From: JASMHC01 sp964453855
Lineage (GTDB): Bacteria > Pseudomonadota > Alphaproteobacteria > Rhodobacterales > Rhodobacteraceae
Direction of reading: 5' to 3'
DNA length: 64,000 nt
Assembly (NCBI GenBank): GCA_964453855.1
Contig: CAYVRN010000004.1
Span: forward strand, 1 to 64,000
Part shown: positions 46,640 through 55,529 of the stretch, one piece after another
Layout: every line of letters begins with the position of its first letter
How positions within the stretch are numbered: position 1 is the stretch's first letter
Translations under genes and position numbers: made by a program
The notes under the pieces: model-generated
The model's database searches: none
The model's input: only the letters and a program-made list of their open reading frames with translations
What the model was told of the DNA's origin: nothing

Positions 46640-48013
46640 ATGAGTATCGCCGACGCCCTATCCGAACTTTCTTCTTTTCTAGGCGAAGGTTTCACATGCT
46701 CCAAGTCCGATTTGGACCTGCACGGTCGTTCTGAAAGCTATTTCGCCCCTGTGACACCGGATGCGGTGGTGTATCCGCGATCAACAGAAGATGTTGCGGG
46801 CATCGTGCGGATATGTGCCAAACACGGGTGTCCTGTGATCGGGTTCGGCACTGGAACGTCACTAGAAGCACAGGCGATGGCGATTTCCGGCGGAGTCAGC
46901 GTAGATTTTGCGAAGATGGATCAGGTGCTTGAAGTGCGACCCGAAGATATGATCGTCCGCGTACAACCGGGCTGCACGCGGGAAGCACTGAACATTCATT
47001 TGCGTGATACCGGATTGTTTTTCCCCGTCGATCCGGGGGCGAATGCGTCGCTTGGCGGCATGGCGGCCACGCGGGCCAGCGGCACGACGGCTGTTCGATA
47101 CGGCACCATGCGCGACAATGTACTGGCGCTTGAGGTCGTGCTGGCAGACGGGCGCGTGATCCGTACAGGATCGGCCGCGCCAAAATCATCCGCGGGGTAT
47201 GATCTGACAGGGTTGATCGTCGGGTCCGAAGGAACGCTTGGGCTGATGACCGAACTGACGCTTCGTCTGCAAGGCCAGCCCGAGGCAGTCTCGGCGGCTG
47301 TCTGCGGGTTTGAAGGTATTGACGACGCGGTGAACGCGGTGATCGACACGATCCAAATGGGGCTGCCCATGGCACGGATCGAGTTTCTGGACTCAGACAG
47401 CGTTCGGGCCGTGAACGCCTATTCCGGCCTGACCATCCGCGAATGTCCACAGTTGCTAGTGGAATTTCACGGCTCTCCCGAAAGCGTCGAGGAACAAACG
47501 CGCACTTTTGGCGAAATTATCGCCGATCACGGTGGATCAGGCTATGAGTGGGCCACCAAGGCCGAGGACCGCACAGCCCTTTGGACCGCCCGCCACAACG
47601 CCTATTTCGCCATCCTGAATTCGCGCCCGGGTGCGCGCGCAGTGGTGACGGACATGTGCGTGCCGATATCGAAACTTGCAGAAGCGGTCGAGGAAACCCG
47701 TGCCGATATCGAGGCCTCGCCCATCAGCGGGCCGATATTGGGGCACGTCGGGGACGGGAACTTTCACGCGATCCTGCTGCTTGAGGACGGGAACGCCGAG
47801 GAACTGAATGCGGCTAAGGATCTGGCCGAACGCATGGCCGAACGCGCCTTACGGTTGGGGGGCACCATCACCGGAGAACACGGCGTCGGAACCGGTAAAT
47901 TGAAGCATATGCAGGCAGAACACGGCGACGGATGGTCAGTGATGGCCGAAATCAAGCGGGCCTTGGACCCGCAGAACATCATGAACCCCGGAAAGGTGGT
48001 ACAGCTGAATTAA
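46640..48013 (+). CDS. FAD-linked oxidase (D-lactate dehydrogenase/GlcD family)
   Basis: A 457-residue flavoprotein of the vanillyl-alcohol-oxidase fold. The FAD-binding part shows VVYPRSTEDVAGIVRIC, VIGFGTGTSLEAQA, DPGANASLGGMAATRASGT and GSEGTLGLMTELTLRL. The C-terminal cap has GHVGDGNFHAILLL and ends ALDPQNIMNPGKVV. This pattern fits D-lactate or 2-hydroxyacid dehydrogenases donating to cytochrome or quinone. It is a single gene, divergent from the ClC gene. The hydroxyacid substrate cannot be told from sequence. Confidence 0.92.
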   Translation: MSIADALSELSSFLGEGFTCSKSDLDLHGRSESYFAPVTPDAVVYPRSTEDVAGIVRICAKHGCPVIGFGTGTSLEAQAMAISGGVSVDFAKMDQVLEVRPEDMIVRVQPGCTREALNIHLRDTGLFFPVDPGANASLGGMAATRASGTTAVRYGTMRDNVLALEVVLADGRVIRTGSAAPKSSAGYDLTGLIVGSEGTLGLMTELTLRLQGQPEAVSAAVCGFEGIDDAVNAVIDTIQMGLPMARIEFLDSDSVRAVNAYSGLTIRECPQLLVEFHGSPESVEEQTRTFGEIIADHGGSGYEWATKAEDRTALWTARHNAYFAILNSRPGARAVVTDMCVPISKLAEAVEETRADIEASPISGPILGHVGDGNFHAILLLEDGNAEELNAAKDLAERMAERALRLGGTITGEHGVGTGKLKHMQAEHGDGWSVMAEIKRALDPQNIMNPGKVVQLN

Positions 48014-48043
48014 GCCTAGACCCCAAAACGACCAAATCCAGCC

Positions 48044-48724
48044 CTACTCGAATTCGAATACAACCGTCACCGTCTGCGAAACGGCGCTTTCGCCCCGCGC
48101 GACTTCAAGGCTTTCCATGCTCATCGCGGCATCCGCCATTCGCAAGGCAGGATAGGGACTGCCCCCGCCGCCATTTTCACTGATCGACACGATCCCTTGC
48201 AACGTGACCTCAGCGGCTTCGGCATAATCCGCCGCTTTCATACGTGCATCGGCAATCGCGGCCACACGGGCCTCAGTCTGAAGCGACGCGGTGTCCTGAA
48301 TGCCCAGCGTCATTCCATTGAACCGGTTCCCGCCTGCATCAAGCACTTCGACCAGAATATCCCCCAGACGATCAAGATCGCGCAGCACGACCCGCATATC
48401 GACCGAAGCCGAGAACCCCGAAACGGTGCTTTTACCTTCACGGTCAGGTCGGCTCCAAACCGGATAAAGTGAAATCTGGCTGGTTTGCAAATCTCGCTCT
48501 TCAATTCCGGCATCCCGCAAGCGCGAGAAGACCGAATTGATATCACGCGTCACCCATTCCATCGCGTTTTGGGGATTCGCCGCCTCGTGACTTACTCCCA
48601 TTGTCATCGTCGCCATATCCGGCACAGCCGAGGCGCTGCCCTGCCCTGTCACCGTTAATGTGCCGGCGCTCGCAGGTCCGGCAAATGCCAATAGTCCGAT
48701 AAGACACAAAGAAAAAACACGCTG
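48044..48724 (-). CDS. SIMPL domain (DUF541) exported protein
   Basis: A 226-residue protein with a signal peptide (VFSLCLIGLLAFAGPASAG) and the SIMPL/DUF541 fold: GTLTVTGQGSASAVPDMATM, DLQTSQISLYPVW, FSASVDMRVVLRDLDRLGDIL, and the closing SQTVTVVFEFE. The family is periplasmic or outer-membrane associated with loosely defined stress roles. GGAG six bases before the ATG at 48724 decides the start. Confidence 0.9.
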   Translation of the reverse strand, partial: QRVFSLCLIGLLAFAGPASAGTLTVTGQGSASAVPDMATMTMGVSHEAANPQNAMEWVTRDINSVFSRLRDAGIEERDLQTSQISLYPVWSRPDREGKSTVSGFSASVDMRVVLRDLDRLGDILVEVLDAGGNRFNGMTLGIQDTASLQTEARVAAIADARMKAADYAEAAEVTLQGIVSISENGGGGSPYPALRMADAAMSMESLEVARGESAVSQTVTVVFEFE

Positions 48725-48748
48725 CATGATGCACTCCGAAGGTTCGCA

Positions 48749-48823
48749 TAAGCAAGTTTCTGCGACATTTCCATCTATTGCAACATTGAGTGGAAGTGCC
48801 CCTTTGCCTAAGCAAGTTCCTGC
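48749..48823. repeat. Pair of 15-base direct repeats in divergent promoter region
   Basis: TAAGCAAGTTTCTGC at 48749-48763 and TAAGCAAGTTCCTGC at 48809-48823 match at 14 of 15 positions with starts exactly 60 bases apart. They lie between the divergent SIMPL and GspL-like genes. They may be paired sites for one regulator. Confidence 0.45.
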
Positions 48824-48888
48824 TGTAAAACCACCCGAAAGTCTGAGAGGGCCAGACGACGGCAGGCAGCCGGAAACGGGATAAGTGA

Positions 48889-51501
48889 ATGATTTCTGAC
48901 TTCGCATTATTGCTTTCGCGGGAAGGCATAACCTTGGCGCATCGTACCGCCGGGGGCTGGGTCAGTCTTGGGCATGTCCCATTGATGGACAAGCAGTTTT
49001 CCGAGCGACTGGCTGAGCTTCACGCGAAAGGGCACGATATTGCAGGAGACGGGTTCTCGACCCGGATCGTCCTGCCTGATGACCAGATCAAATACCTTAA
49101 CTTGCCCCACTCGGACGATGATAACCGAGATACTGTGATCAAAGAGGCGCTCGAACGTGAAACGCCTTATCTGCAAGACGAACTGGCCTTTGACTGGGAA
49201 GATGGCGACGACGGGCTGAAGGTCGCAGCCGTCGCCCGCGATACCCTTAGTGAAGCGGAAGACTTTGCCGTTCAACACGGGTTCAACCCTGTTTGCTTTG
49301 TCGCTGCCCCCGACGATGCCCAGTTTTCGGTCGAGCCGTTTTTTGGCATGTCCGACTGGAGCGCGATCAACCTGCCCGACCAGACCGAGCCCGAAGCGGA
49401 ACTGGTCAAGGTGCGCTTGGACAGCTCGCTGCCCGCTGCACCCGTCGAGCTGAATGACGACGAGTTTGAAGAAGACCTTGAACCCCAAGGACCACAGGGG
49501 GATATCGAATCCCCACTGCAAGCGCCACGACCCAGCCTTGGACCTGCCTTGCGGACCGCTCCAGAAGACGATGCGTCGAAACCCCTGCGCGCCCAGAGAT
49601 TTGACAAAGCCAAAGAGCCGGATGCCGATTTAGAAAACCGCGACTTCCCATCGTGGGCTGGCTCATTGAATGCCACACGTGAGACAGTTAATGAAACCGA
49701 CCTAGATCCCGCGTCGGTAGACTGGATTCCCAACACGCAGGAAAACGACGACCAGATCGAGCAGGACCAGCCACCAAGCTGGATGGGCGAAACCTCGATC
49801 CATTCTAGCGATGAAGACGTAACCACCGCATCGGTATCTTGGCTTCCAAAGGGAAAACCGGGTTTCCATCCAGCCGCCTATGATCAACTAAGCGACGAAG
49901 CCGAACGGATGGCAGTGTTCGGAAACCGCTCGGCGCAACGAGATGACGAGCGGCGGACAAGTCCGATACTTTTCGCAATAGCTGCCGCGGTTGTTTTGAT
50001 TGTGCTATTGGGCGGCTTCTTCGGCTACCGCGCCCTTACCGGAGAACCGGACGTCGATGTTGTCGCGTCCGAGACGCTTGCAACAGAAGTCATACCTGTG
50101 GACGAAGCCGACGCGCCGTACGAACAGCCCGAAGGCATTGCGGCAGAAACAGTGGACGTTGACGCAGTCGCAGACACTGCAGAGTCCAGCGATACCCAAC
50201 CTGAAACCGAAAACGTTGATACCACACCGCAAGAAACGCTCAGTGATGCGGCTCCGAACGTGTTCGATACCGTCGGCACCGATCCGGTGTCGCCGGATGA
50301 CGGGGTTGCACCCGAAATTACAGGCAGCAATTTAACGTCCTTCACGGGCGGTGAAGCAGCGCAAGCGCTTCTGGAAACGCCGGCCGAAGAAACCTTGGGG
50401 CAAATCACTGACGGCGAACCACCTGCCCCTCTGGCGACAACCGATGACAGCGACACGTTGGCTGCCATGGCACCGCTGCGCCCGTCAGATGAAGTGACTG
50501 CAGAAAGCGAACCCGTCTCGTTGCAAGAGGTGGCCACAGCCCTAGGGCAGGAACAGGCCGATCTACTTATTGGCGCGGCGCAGGATTGGGACACCCTAAG
50601 CGAAGACGCCAAATTGGCACGCTATGCAGCTACAGGTATCTGGCCCGTTGCACCCGATGCGCTGACCGGGCTGTCAGGCTCGGGGATTGGCGATATCTTC
50701 CTTACAACGCTGGACCCCAAGGTTTTCGAAACCGACGCCTACGCGATCCCGACCGTATCCGAGCTGCTGACCGACAAAGCCCTAACGGCCATTCCAAACC
50801 CTCCGGCCCCGGGAACACGATTTGACCGCGACGACCGTGGCTTGATCGTAGCCACATCAGAAGGAGCCGTGACGCCCGATGGCATAACCGTCTATGCGGC
50901 TGTACCCCCGCTGATCCCGCCACTGGCCCCGCGTCCTGATCCAGTCGAACAACAAAACGAACAACGCGCCGCATTGGCTGGAAAAATCCCCCAGCTGCGC
51001 CCGCAAGTCACCGTAGAAACCGAAGAGACAGCGGATGAAGCAACAACCGCTGGCGTTGTCGGCATCAACCGCATGCCCCCCTTGCGTCCGGCAGCGGTCG
51101 AGGCGCTGGCCGCGCAGATCGAAGCCGTTCAATCCAATCCGCTGGCCGTGCCCGAAGCGCCGACGCCAAAGTTGCGCCCGTCAAACATGTCCGCGATTGT
51201 CTACGCCACAGAACGCGCGGAAATTGCAGCCCAAACGACAACTCGCGTTGCCCCTACGGCGACCACTGCGGCGAATGCGGCCACGGAAAGCAATGTGCTT
51301 CCCCTACGTGAGATCAGCCTGATCGGCGTCTACGGAACCCAAGGTAACCGCCGCGCTTTGGTTCGATTGGCAAGTGGTCGTTACATTAAAATTGAGGTCG
51401 GAGATCGGCTTGAACGCGGACAAGTCACCGCGATCGACACCGACAAAGTGTACTACAGCCGGAACGGCCAAAGCTATGTTCTGGAAATGCCCACGAACTG
51501 A
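48889..51501 (+). CDS. Large membrane protein: GspL/PilM-like N-domain and GspC/PilP-like C-domain
   Basis: An 870-residue protein. Residues 1-about 165 resemble the actin-like cytoplasmic part of GspL/PilM (RIVLPDDQIKYLNLPHSDD, then ETPYLQDELAFDWE). An acidic, low-complexity stretch precedes a single membrane helix at about 360-384. A periplasmic part about 420 residues long is rich in Ala, Pro, Thr and acidic residues, with several PxLRP-like motifs. The last 64 residues (about 807-870) look like the HR/PilP domain: LIGVYGTQGNRRALVRLASGR, GDRLERGQVTAIDTDKVYY. This matches a secretion or pilus linker protein, but no pilus genes adjoin. Fold assignments are by eye and tentative. Confidence 0.72.
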   Translation: MISDFALLLSREGITLAHRTAGGWVSLGHVPLMDKQFSERLAELHAKGHDIAGDGFSTRIVLPDDQIKYLNLPHSDDDNRDTVIKEALERETPYLQDELAFDWEDGDDGLKVAAVARDTLSEAEDFAVQHGFNPVCFVAAPDDAQFSVEPFFGMSDWSAINLPDQTEPEAELVKVRLDSSLPAAPVELNDDEFEEDLEPQGPQGDIESPLQAPRPSLGPALRTAPEDDASKPLRAQRFDKAKEPDADLENRDFPSWAGSLNATRETVNETDLDPASVDWIPNTQENDDQIEQDQPPSWMGETSIHSSDEDVTTASVSWLPKGKPGFHPAAYDQLSDEAERMAVFGNRSAQRDDERRTSPILFAIAAAVVLIVLLGGFFGYRALTGEPDVDVVASETLATEVIPVDEADAPYEQPEGIAAETVDVDAVADTAESSDTQPETENVDTTPQETLSDAAPNVFDTVGTDPVSPDDGVAPEITGSNLTSFTGGEAAQALLETPAEETLGQITDGEPPAPLATTDDSDTLAAMAPLRPSDEVTAESEPVSLQEVATALGQEQADLLIGAAQDWDTLSEDAKLARYAATGIWPVAPDALTGLSGSGIGDIFLTTLDPKVFETDAYAIPTVSELLTDKALTAIPNPPAPGTRFDRDDRGLIVATSEGAVTPDGITVYAAVPPLIPPLAPRPDPVEQQNEQRAALAGKIPQLRPQVTVETEETADEATTAGVVGINRMPPLRPAAVEALAAQIEAVQSNPLAVPEAPTPKLRPSNMSAIVYATERAEIAAQTTTRVAPTATTAANAATESNVLPLREISLIGVYGTQGNRRALVRLASGRYIKIEVGDRLERGQVTAIDTDKVYYSRNGQSYVLEMPTN

Positions 51502-51531
51502 CCTGCGGTTAATTTGCAGATTTTCCGCAGG
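51502..51531 (+). other. Hairpin CCTGCGG-N16-CCGCAGG after the GspL-like gene
   Basis: A perfect 7-bp stem with a 16-base AT-rich loop, directly after the stop codon. No T run follows, so I hesitate to call it a terminator; it overlaps the promoter proposed for the Lrp-type gene. Confidence 0.4.
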
Positions 51532-51542
51532 ACAAGCATAAT
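51514..51542 (+). promoter_or_regulatory. Candidate sigma-70 promoter of the Lrp-type gene
   Basis: TTGCAG, 17-base spacer, CATAAT. The start codon is about 40 bases downstream, and a GCGTA-ATC-TACGC inverted repeat at 51567-51579 lies between, a possible autoregulatory site. Confidence 0.45.
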
Positions 51543-51581
51543 TCTCTAGTTTCAGAGGTCTAACGCGCGTAATCTACGCAT

Positions 51582-52037
51582 ATGCTGGATGAAACCGACA
51601 AACGCCTTCTGTCCGAGTTACAAAAAAACGCTCACTTGACCGCTCAGGAATTGGGGGACGTGCTCAACCTGTCACCATCACAGGCAGGACGCCGTAGACA
51701 ACGGCTTGAGGCGGACGGATATATCACAGGCTATCGCGCGACACCGGACGGCGAAAAAATCGGGTTGCACATACAAGCCTTTGTTCAGGTGCAAATGACC
51801 ACGCACGCCCCCGAGCAATCTAAAAGCCTGTCACGTCTGCTAAATGCCCGCCCCGAGGTGGTCAGCGGTTGGACGCTAACAGGTGACGCGGATTATCTGC
51901 TGCGCGTGTATTGCCGCAATCTGGCCGAGTTGAACACCTTGATCCATGAAGTCCTGCTACCACATCCGGCTGTTGCGCGGGTGCAAAGCCAGATCGTGAT
52001 GGACCAGATCAAACAGGATGCGCCTTTGCCGGTTTAA
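51582..52037 (+). CDS. Lrp/AsnC family transcriptional regulator
   Basis: A 151-residue regulator: an AsnC-type helix-turn-helix (DETDKRLLSELQKNAHLTAQEL ... LSPSQAGRRRQRLEADGYI) and a C-terminal RAM effector domain (VVSGWTLTGDADYLLRVYC, then VARVQSQIVMDQIK). Members sense amino acids or similar metabolites. It stands between the large membrane protein and the antiporter, with 77 bases before the latter. The target is not evident. Confidence 0.93.
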   Translation: MLDETDKRLLSELQKNAHLTAQELGDVLNLSPSQAGRRRQRLEADGYITGYRATPDGEKIGLHIQAFVQVQMTTHAPEQSKSLSRLLNARPEVVSGWTLTGDADYLLRVYCRNLAELNTLIHEVLLPHPAVARVQSQIVMDQIKQDAPLPV

Positions 52038-52114
52038 ATGCCCTTTCGCGTATCCGCCCCTTGCCCTGCCTTGTGATCAATTGCATTTAGGAAGCAGCGA
52101 CACAGGACCCGAGT

Positions 52115-53971
52115 ATGGAAACCTTCCTTTATCAAGCCACTATCTTTCTTGGTGCCGCCGTCATAGCAGTTCCTATTGCGGCCCGTTTGGGATTTGGATC
52201 GGTTCTGGGCTATCTGGCTGCAGGGATCATTATCGGGCCGGTTTTAGGGCTTGTCGGGGACGAGGTCCTTGACCTGCAACACTTCGCCGAGTTTGGCGTG
52301 GTAATGATGCTGTTCCTGATCGGGCTAGAGCTTGATCCGCGGGCCCTTTGGGCGATGCGCCACAAACTAATCGGGCTTGGCGGACTGCAACTGCTTCTCA
52401 CGGCGGGGATCATTGCCTATATCTGCCGCCTGTTGGGGCTAGAGTGGGAAACCTCGGTCGCCATCGGCTTTACGCTGGCCTTGTCCTCAACCGCGATTGT
52501 TTTGCAAACCCTGACAGAAAAAGGTCTGATGCAAACCCAAGGCGGGCGCAGCACGTTTTCGGTCCTGCTGACCCAGGATATCGCGGTCATCCCGATCCTG
52601 GCCTTTCTGCCGCTTTTAGCTATTGAAGCCTTCGCCCACCACGCGGCAGACGCGGCGCACGGGGCTGACGGCCACACCGCATCGCTTAGTCTGGTTGAAG
52701 GTCTGCCCGGTTGGGGTGTGACCTTGGTCACATTGGGGGCCGTCGCCGCCGTGATCCTGACCGGCATCTATCTGACCCGCCCGGTATTTCGATTTATCCA
52801 CGCCAGCCACATGCGCGAAATGTACACGGCCCTGGCGCTTGGCATTGTTGTGGGCATTGCGTTTTTGATGAACCTTGTTGGCCTGTCCCCCGCGCTTGGC
52901 ACCTTTTTGGCGGGCGTGGTTCTGGCCAACAGCGAATTCCGGCACGAGCTGGAAAGCGACCTTGAACCGTTCAAGGGGCTGCTTTTGGGGCTTTTCTTCA
53001 TCACCGTCGGCGCAGGCATCAACTTTGCTGCGTTCTTTGGCGAGCCTCTGAAGATCCTTGGGCTAGCCGCGGGTCTGATCGTTGTCAAAGGGGTGATCCT
53101 GTTCCTGCTCGCCTCGGTTTTCAAAATAAGAGGTCATGACAAATGGCTGTTCACCCTTGGCCTTGCCCAAGCCGGTGAATTCGGATTTGTGTTGATCTCG
53201 TTTTCTCTGCAACAAAGCGTTTTGTCCGCAAGCATTGCAGAAACCCTGCTTCTTGTGATCACCACCACCATGCTAATCACGCCGCTTTTGTTCATCCTTC
53301 AGGGCTGGATCAGAAAGCGGTCCCACGAGCATTCGGAAACACAAGCCCCCGACGAGATCGACCATCAAGGGCCGGTGATTATCGCTGGCATCGGGCGCTT
53401 CGGGCAGATTGTGAACCGACTTGTGCAGTCGGCGGGTCATCAGACGGTGGTTCTGGACCACGATATCAAAACAATCGAACTGATGCGCAAGCTGGGCTTC
53501 AAAGGCTTTTTCGGAGACCCCACTCGCCATGAACTTCTTCACGCCGCCGGATTGCACACCGCCCGCGTTCTGGTGGTTGCACTGGACGACCGCGACGCAA
53601 CAACCAAACTGATCCAATACGCCCGTTCAGAACGAACTGATCTGCACATCATCGCCCGCGCCCGAGACCGCGTCCACGTGTTCGAGCTCTATCAAGCAGG
53701 CGCCAATGATATCGTCCGCGAGATGTTCGACAGCTCACTGCGTGCGGGTCGCTATGTTCTGGAAAACATCGGTCTCAGCGAATTCGAGGCCGCCCGCGCC
53801 GAGAAAATATTCTTCGATCACGATCGATACGCGGTGCGTGAACTGGCCAAGGTCTGGAAACCGGGTGTGAGTGCCTCGGACAATCCCGAGTATCTGGCGC
53901 TGGCCCACCAATTAGAGCGCGAACTTGAGACAGCTCTTTTGGCGCATCTGGAAGAAGAGAAAGAGGAATAG
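52115..53971 (+). CDS. CPA2 cation:proton antiporter (KefB/KefC-like)
   Basis: A 618-residue transporter. The first about 400 residues have 12 or so membrane helices of the CPA2 Na+/H+ exchanger fold (LSSTAIVLQTLTEKG, VLLTQDIAVIPIL, ALGTFLAGVVLANSEF). The C-terminal cytoplasmic part starts with a Rossmann-type TrkA-N/RCK domain (VIIAGIGRFGQIVNRLVQSAGH) that binds nucleotide. It is probably a glutathione-gated K+ efflux-type system or a K+/H+ antiporter. No ancillary kefF/G gene adjoins. Confidence 0.92.
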   Translation: METFLYQATIFLGAAVIAVPIAARLGFGSVLGYLAAGIIIGPVLGLVGDEVLDLQHFAEFGVVMMLFLIGLELDPRALWAMRHKLIGLGGLQLLLTAGIIAYICRLLGLEWETSVAIGFTLALSSTAIVLQTLTEKGLMQTQGGRSTFSVLLTQDIAVIPILAFLPLLAIEAFAHHAADAAHGADGHTASLSLVEGLPGWGVTLVTLGAVAAVILTGIYLTRPVFRFIHASHMREMYTALALGIVVGIAFLMNLVGLSPALGTFLAGVVLANSEFRHELESDLEPFKGLLLGLFFITVGAGINFAAFFGEPLKILGLAAGLIVVKGVILFLLASVFKIRGHDKWLFTLGLAQAGEFGFVLISFSLQQSVLSASIAETLLLVITTTMLITPLLFILQGWIRKRSHEHSETQAPDEIDHQGPVIIAGIGRFGQIVNRLVQSAGHQTVVLDHDIKTIELMRKLGFKGFFGDPTRHELLHAAGLHTARVLVVALDDRDATTKLIQYARSERTDLHIIARARDRVHVFELYQAGANDIVREMFDSSLRAGRYVLENIGLSEFEAARAEKIFFDHDRYAVRELAKVWKPGVSASDNPEYLALAHQLERELETALLAHLEEEKEE

Positions 53972-53997
53972 AAAAAGCCGCCCCGAACGGGACGGCT
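53972..53997 (-). terminator. Intrinsic terminator after carD
   Basis: On the minus strand AGCCGTCCC, loop GTTC, GGGGCGGCT (one wobble pair), then TTTTT. It ends the carD transcript; on the plus strand the T run is absent, so the antiporter gains only a hairpin. Confidence 0.85.
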
Positions 53998-54020
53998 TCA
54001 CAACCTTTCAAAGGCAGGTC

Positions 54021-54530
54021 TTACGCGGCGCGCGAAACCAGAACCTCGTCAACCTTTTGCGCTGCTGCGCTTTCGTCACCACCATCTACGGCAGCTACTT
54101 CGCGGGTCAGACGTTCAAGCGCGGCTTCATAAAGCTGACGCTCTGAATAGCTTTGTTCACGCTGATCATCAGCGCGGTGCAGATCGCGGACAACCTCGGC
54201 GATGGCAATCAGATCACCCGAGTTGATTTTCTGTTCATATTCCTGCGCACGACGCGACCACATGGCCCGCTTGACCTTGGCCTTGCCCTTCAGGGTTGTC
54301 AGCGCTTTGCTAACCACGTCTGGGCTGGAAAGCGAGCGCATGCCGATTTCAACCGCTTTGTTGGTTGGAACGCGCAGGGTCATCTTGTCTTTTTCAAACG
54401 AGATCACGAACAGTTCCAGAGAGATGCCGGCGATTTCCTGCTCTTCGATCGAGACGATCTGACCAACGCCATGCGCCGGATAGACGACATATTCGTTGGG
54501 GCGGAAGTCGGGCTTCTTCGATTTGCTCAT
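54021..54530 (-). CDS. carD: CarD family transcriptional regulator
   Basis: A 169-residue CarD/CdnL protein. The N-terminal RNA-polymerase-interaction domain begins FRPNEYVVYPAHGVGQIVSIEEQEI, and the helical C-terminal DNA-binding part follows (RRAQEYEQKINSGDLIAIAEVVRDLHR). Such proteins stabilise open promoter complexes, e.g. at rRNA promoters. AAAAGGAAAACC decides the ATG at 54530; the frame is open upstream but unconserved. The next gene upstream on the same strand is ferredoxin, with about 230 bases between. Confidence 0.93.
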   Translation of the reverse strand: MSKSKKPDFRPNEYVVYPAHGVGQIVSIEEQEIAGISLELFVISFEKDKMTLRVPTNKAVEIGMRSLSSPDVVSKALTTLKGKAKVKRAMWSRRAQEYEQKINSGDLIAIAEVVRDLHRADDQREQSYSERQLYEAALERLTREVAAVDGGDESAAAQKVDEVLVSRAA

Positions 54531-54763
54531 TCGGTTTTCCTTTTGTGGCGTGCCCGCAAGGGCACCATCAAGGACGTAAATAAAGCCACCCCCAAAGCAC
54601 GCTTTGGGCGGTCGCCGTATCGTCAGGTTTCTGTTTGTAACAAGAACATAACACAAAAACCGAACATATTAAAGACGTTCGATTTTGATCATGTTTTTAA
54701 GGTTTTCAACGATTTCAAGCGATTACAGCCACATTCTATGGTCAAATGCAGGCATATGCCGAA

Positions 54764-55102
54764 TCAGCCACCCTCGCCCGGAGCTTCGGAAAAATACTTA
54801 TTGATTTTATCCGGCTCGCCGTCACGTTCTTCTGCTTCGGGCAGCTGATCCTTTTTCGACAGGATCACCGGCCACAGTTCCGAATACTTGCGGTTGAAAT
54901 CGACCCACTTGTCCATATCCGGCTCGGTATCGGGGCGGATCGCATCAGCGGGGCATTCCGGTTCACAGACGCCACAGTCGATGCATTCGTCAGGATGGAT
55001 CACCAGCATGTTTTCACCTTCGTAAAAACAGTCTACCGGGCATACCTCGACGCAGTCGGTGTATTTGCAGGCAATGCAGTTATCGATCACAACATAGGTC
55101 AT
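54764..55102 (-). CDS. fdxA: Seven-iron ferredoxin
   Basis: A 112-residue FdxA-type ferredoxin with one 3Fe-4S and one 4Fe-4S cluster: CIACKYTDCVEVCPVDCF, then CIDCGVCEPECPADAI. The C-terminal extension (KWVDFNRKYSELWPVI) is normal for the type. It carries electrons in the cytoplasm; partner unknown. AAAGG precedes the ATG. It follows the S4 protein and helicase on the same strand. Confidence 0.96.
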   Translation of the reverse strand: MTYVVIDNCIACKYTDCVEVCPVDCFYEGENMLVIHPDECIDCGVCEPECPADAIRPDTEPDMDKWVDFNRKYSELWPVILSKKDQLPEAEERDGEPDKINKYFSEAPGEGG

Positions 55103-55153
55103 ACGCGGAACCTTTCACATGGAATTGGCTGCTAGCTAATCCAAGCTTTCAGA

Positions 55154-55528
55154 TCATTCAAGCGCGTCACGATGCATCAGGTCGATCTTTCGCCGATCCT
55201 TCTTGGTTGGACGCCCTTTTCCCTCGGGCTTTGGGTCTGAAAGACGTTCTTCCCGCTCGGGCGACATATCCTCGTATAGAGCCTGCGCTTCGGGTGCGGG
55301 GCCACGGCGTGTTCCGATACCAATGATACGGATCACACGGATTCGGTTGCCTTGGGGGAATGTCAGAACATCGTCGGGGCCAACGCTATAGGCGGCTTTC
55401 GAGATCTTGTCGCCGTTGACGCGGCAGTGACCGCCCGTCACCAGCTTTGCCGACAGGCCACGGGTCTTAAAGAACCGGGCCTGCCAGAGCCATTTATCGA
55501 TGCGCATCGTCGGACGCGGATCGGACAT
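55154..55528 (-). CDS. S4-domain RNA-binding protein (Hsp15-like)
   Basis: A 124-residue protein with an N-terminal S4 domain: MRIDKWLWQARFFKTRGLSAKLV, GHCRVNGDKISKAAYSVGPDDVL. A basic tail follows (KGRPTKKDRRKID). Hsp15 of E. coli rescues stalled 50S subunits with nascent chains; the same role is plausible. It starts one base after the helicase stop, so both are in one transcript. Confidence 0.92.
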   Translation of the reverse strand: MSDPRPTMRIDKWLWQARFFKTRGLSAKLVTGGHCRVNGDKISKAAYSVGPDDVLTFPQGNRIRVIRIIGIGTRRGPAPEAQALYEDMSPEREERLSDPKPEGKGRPTKKDRRKIDLMHRDALE

Positions 55529-55529
55529 A

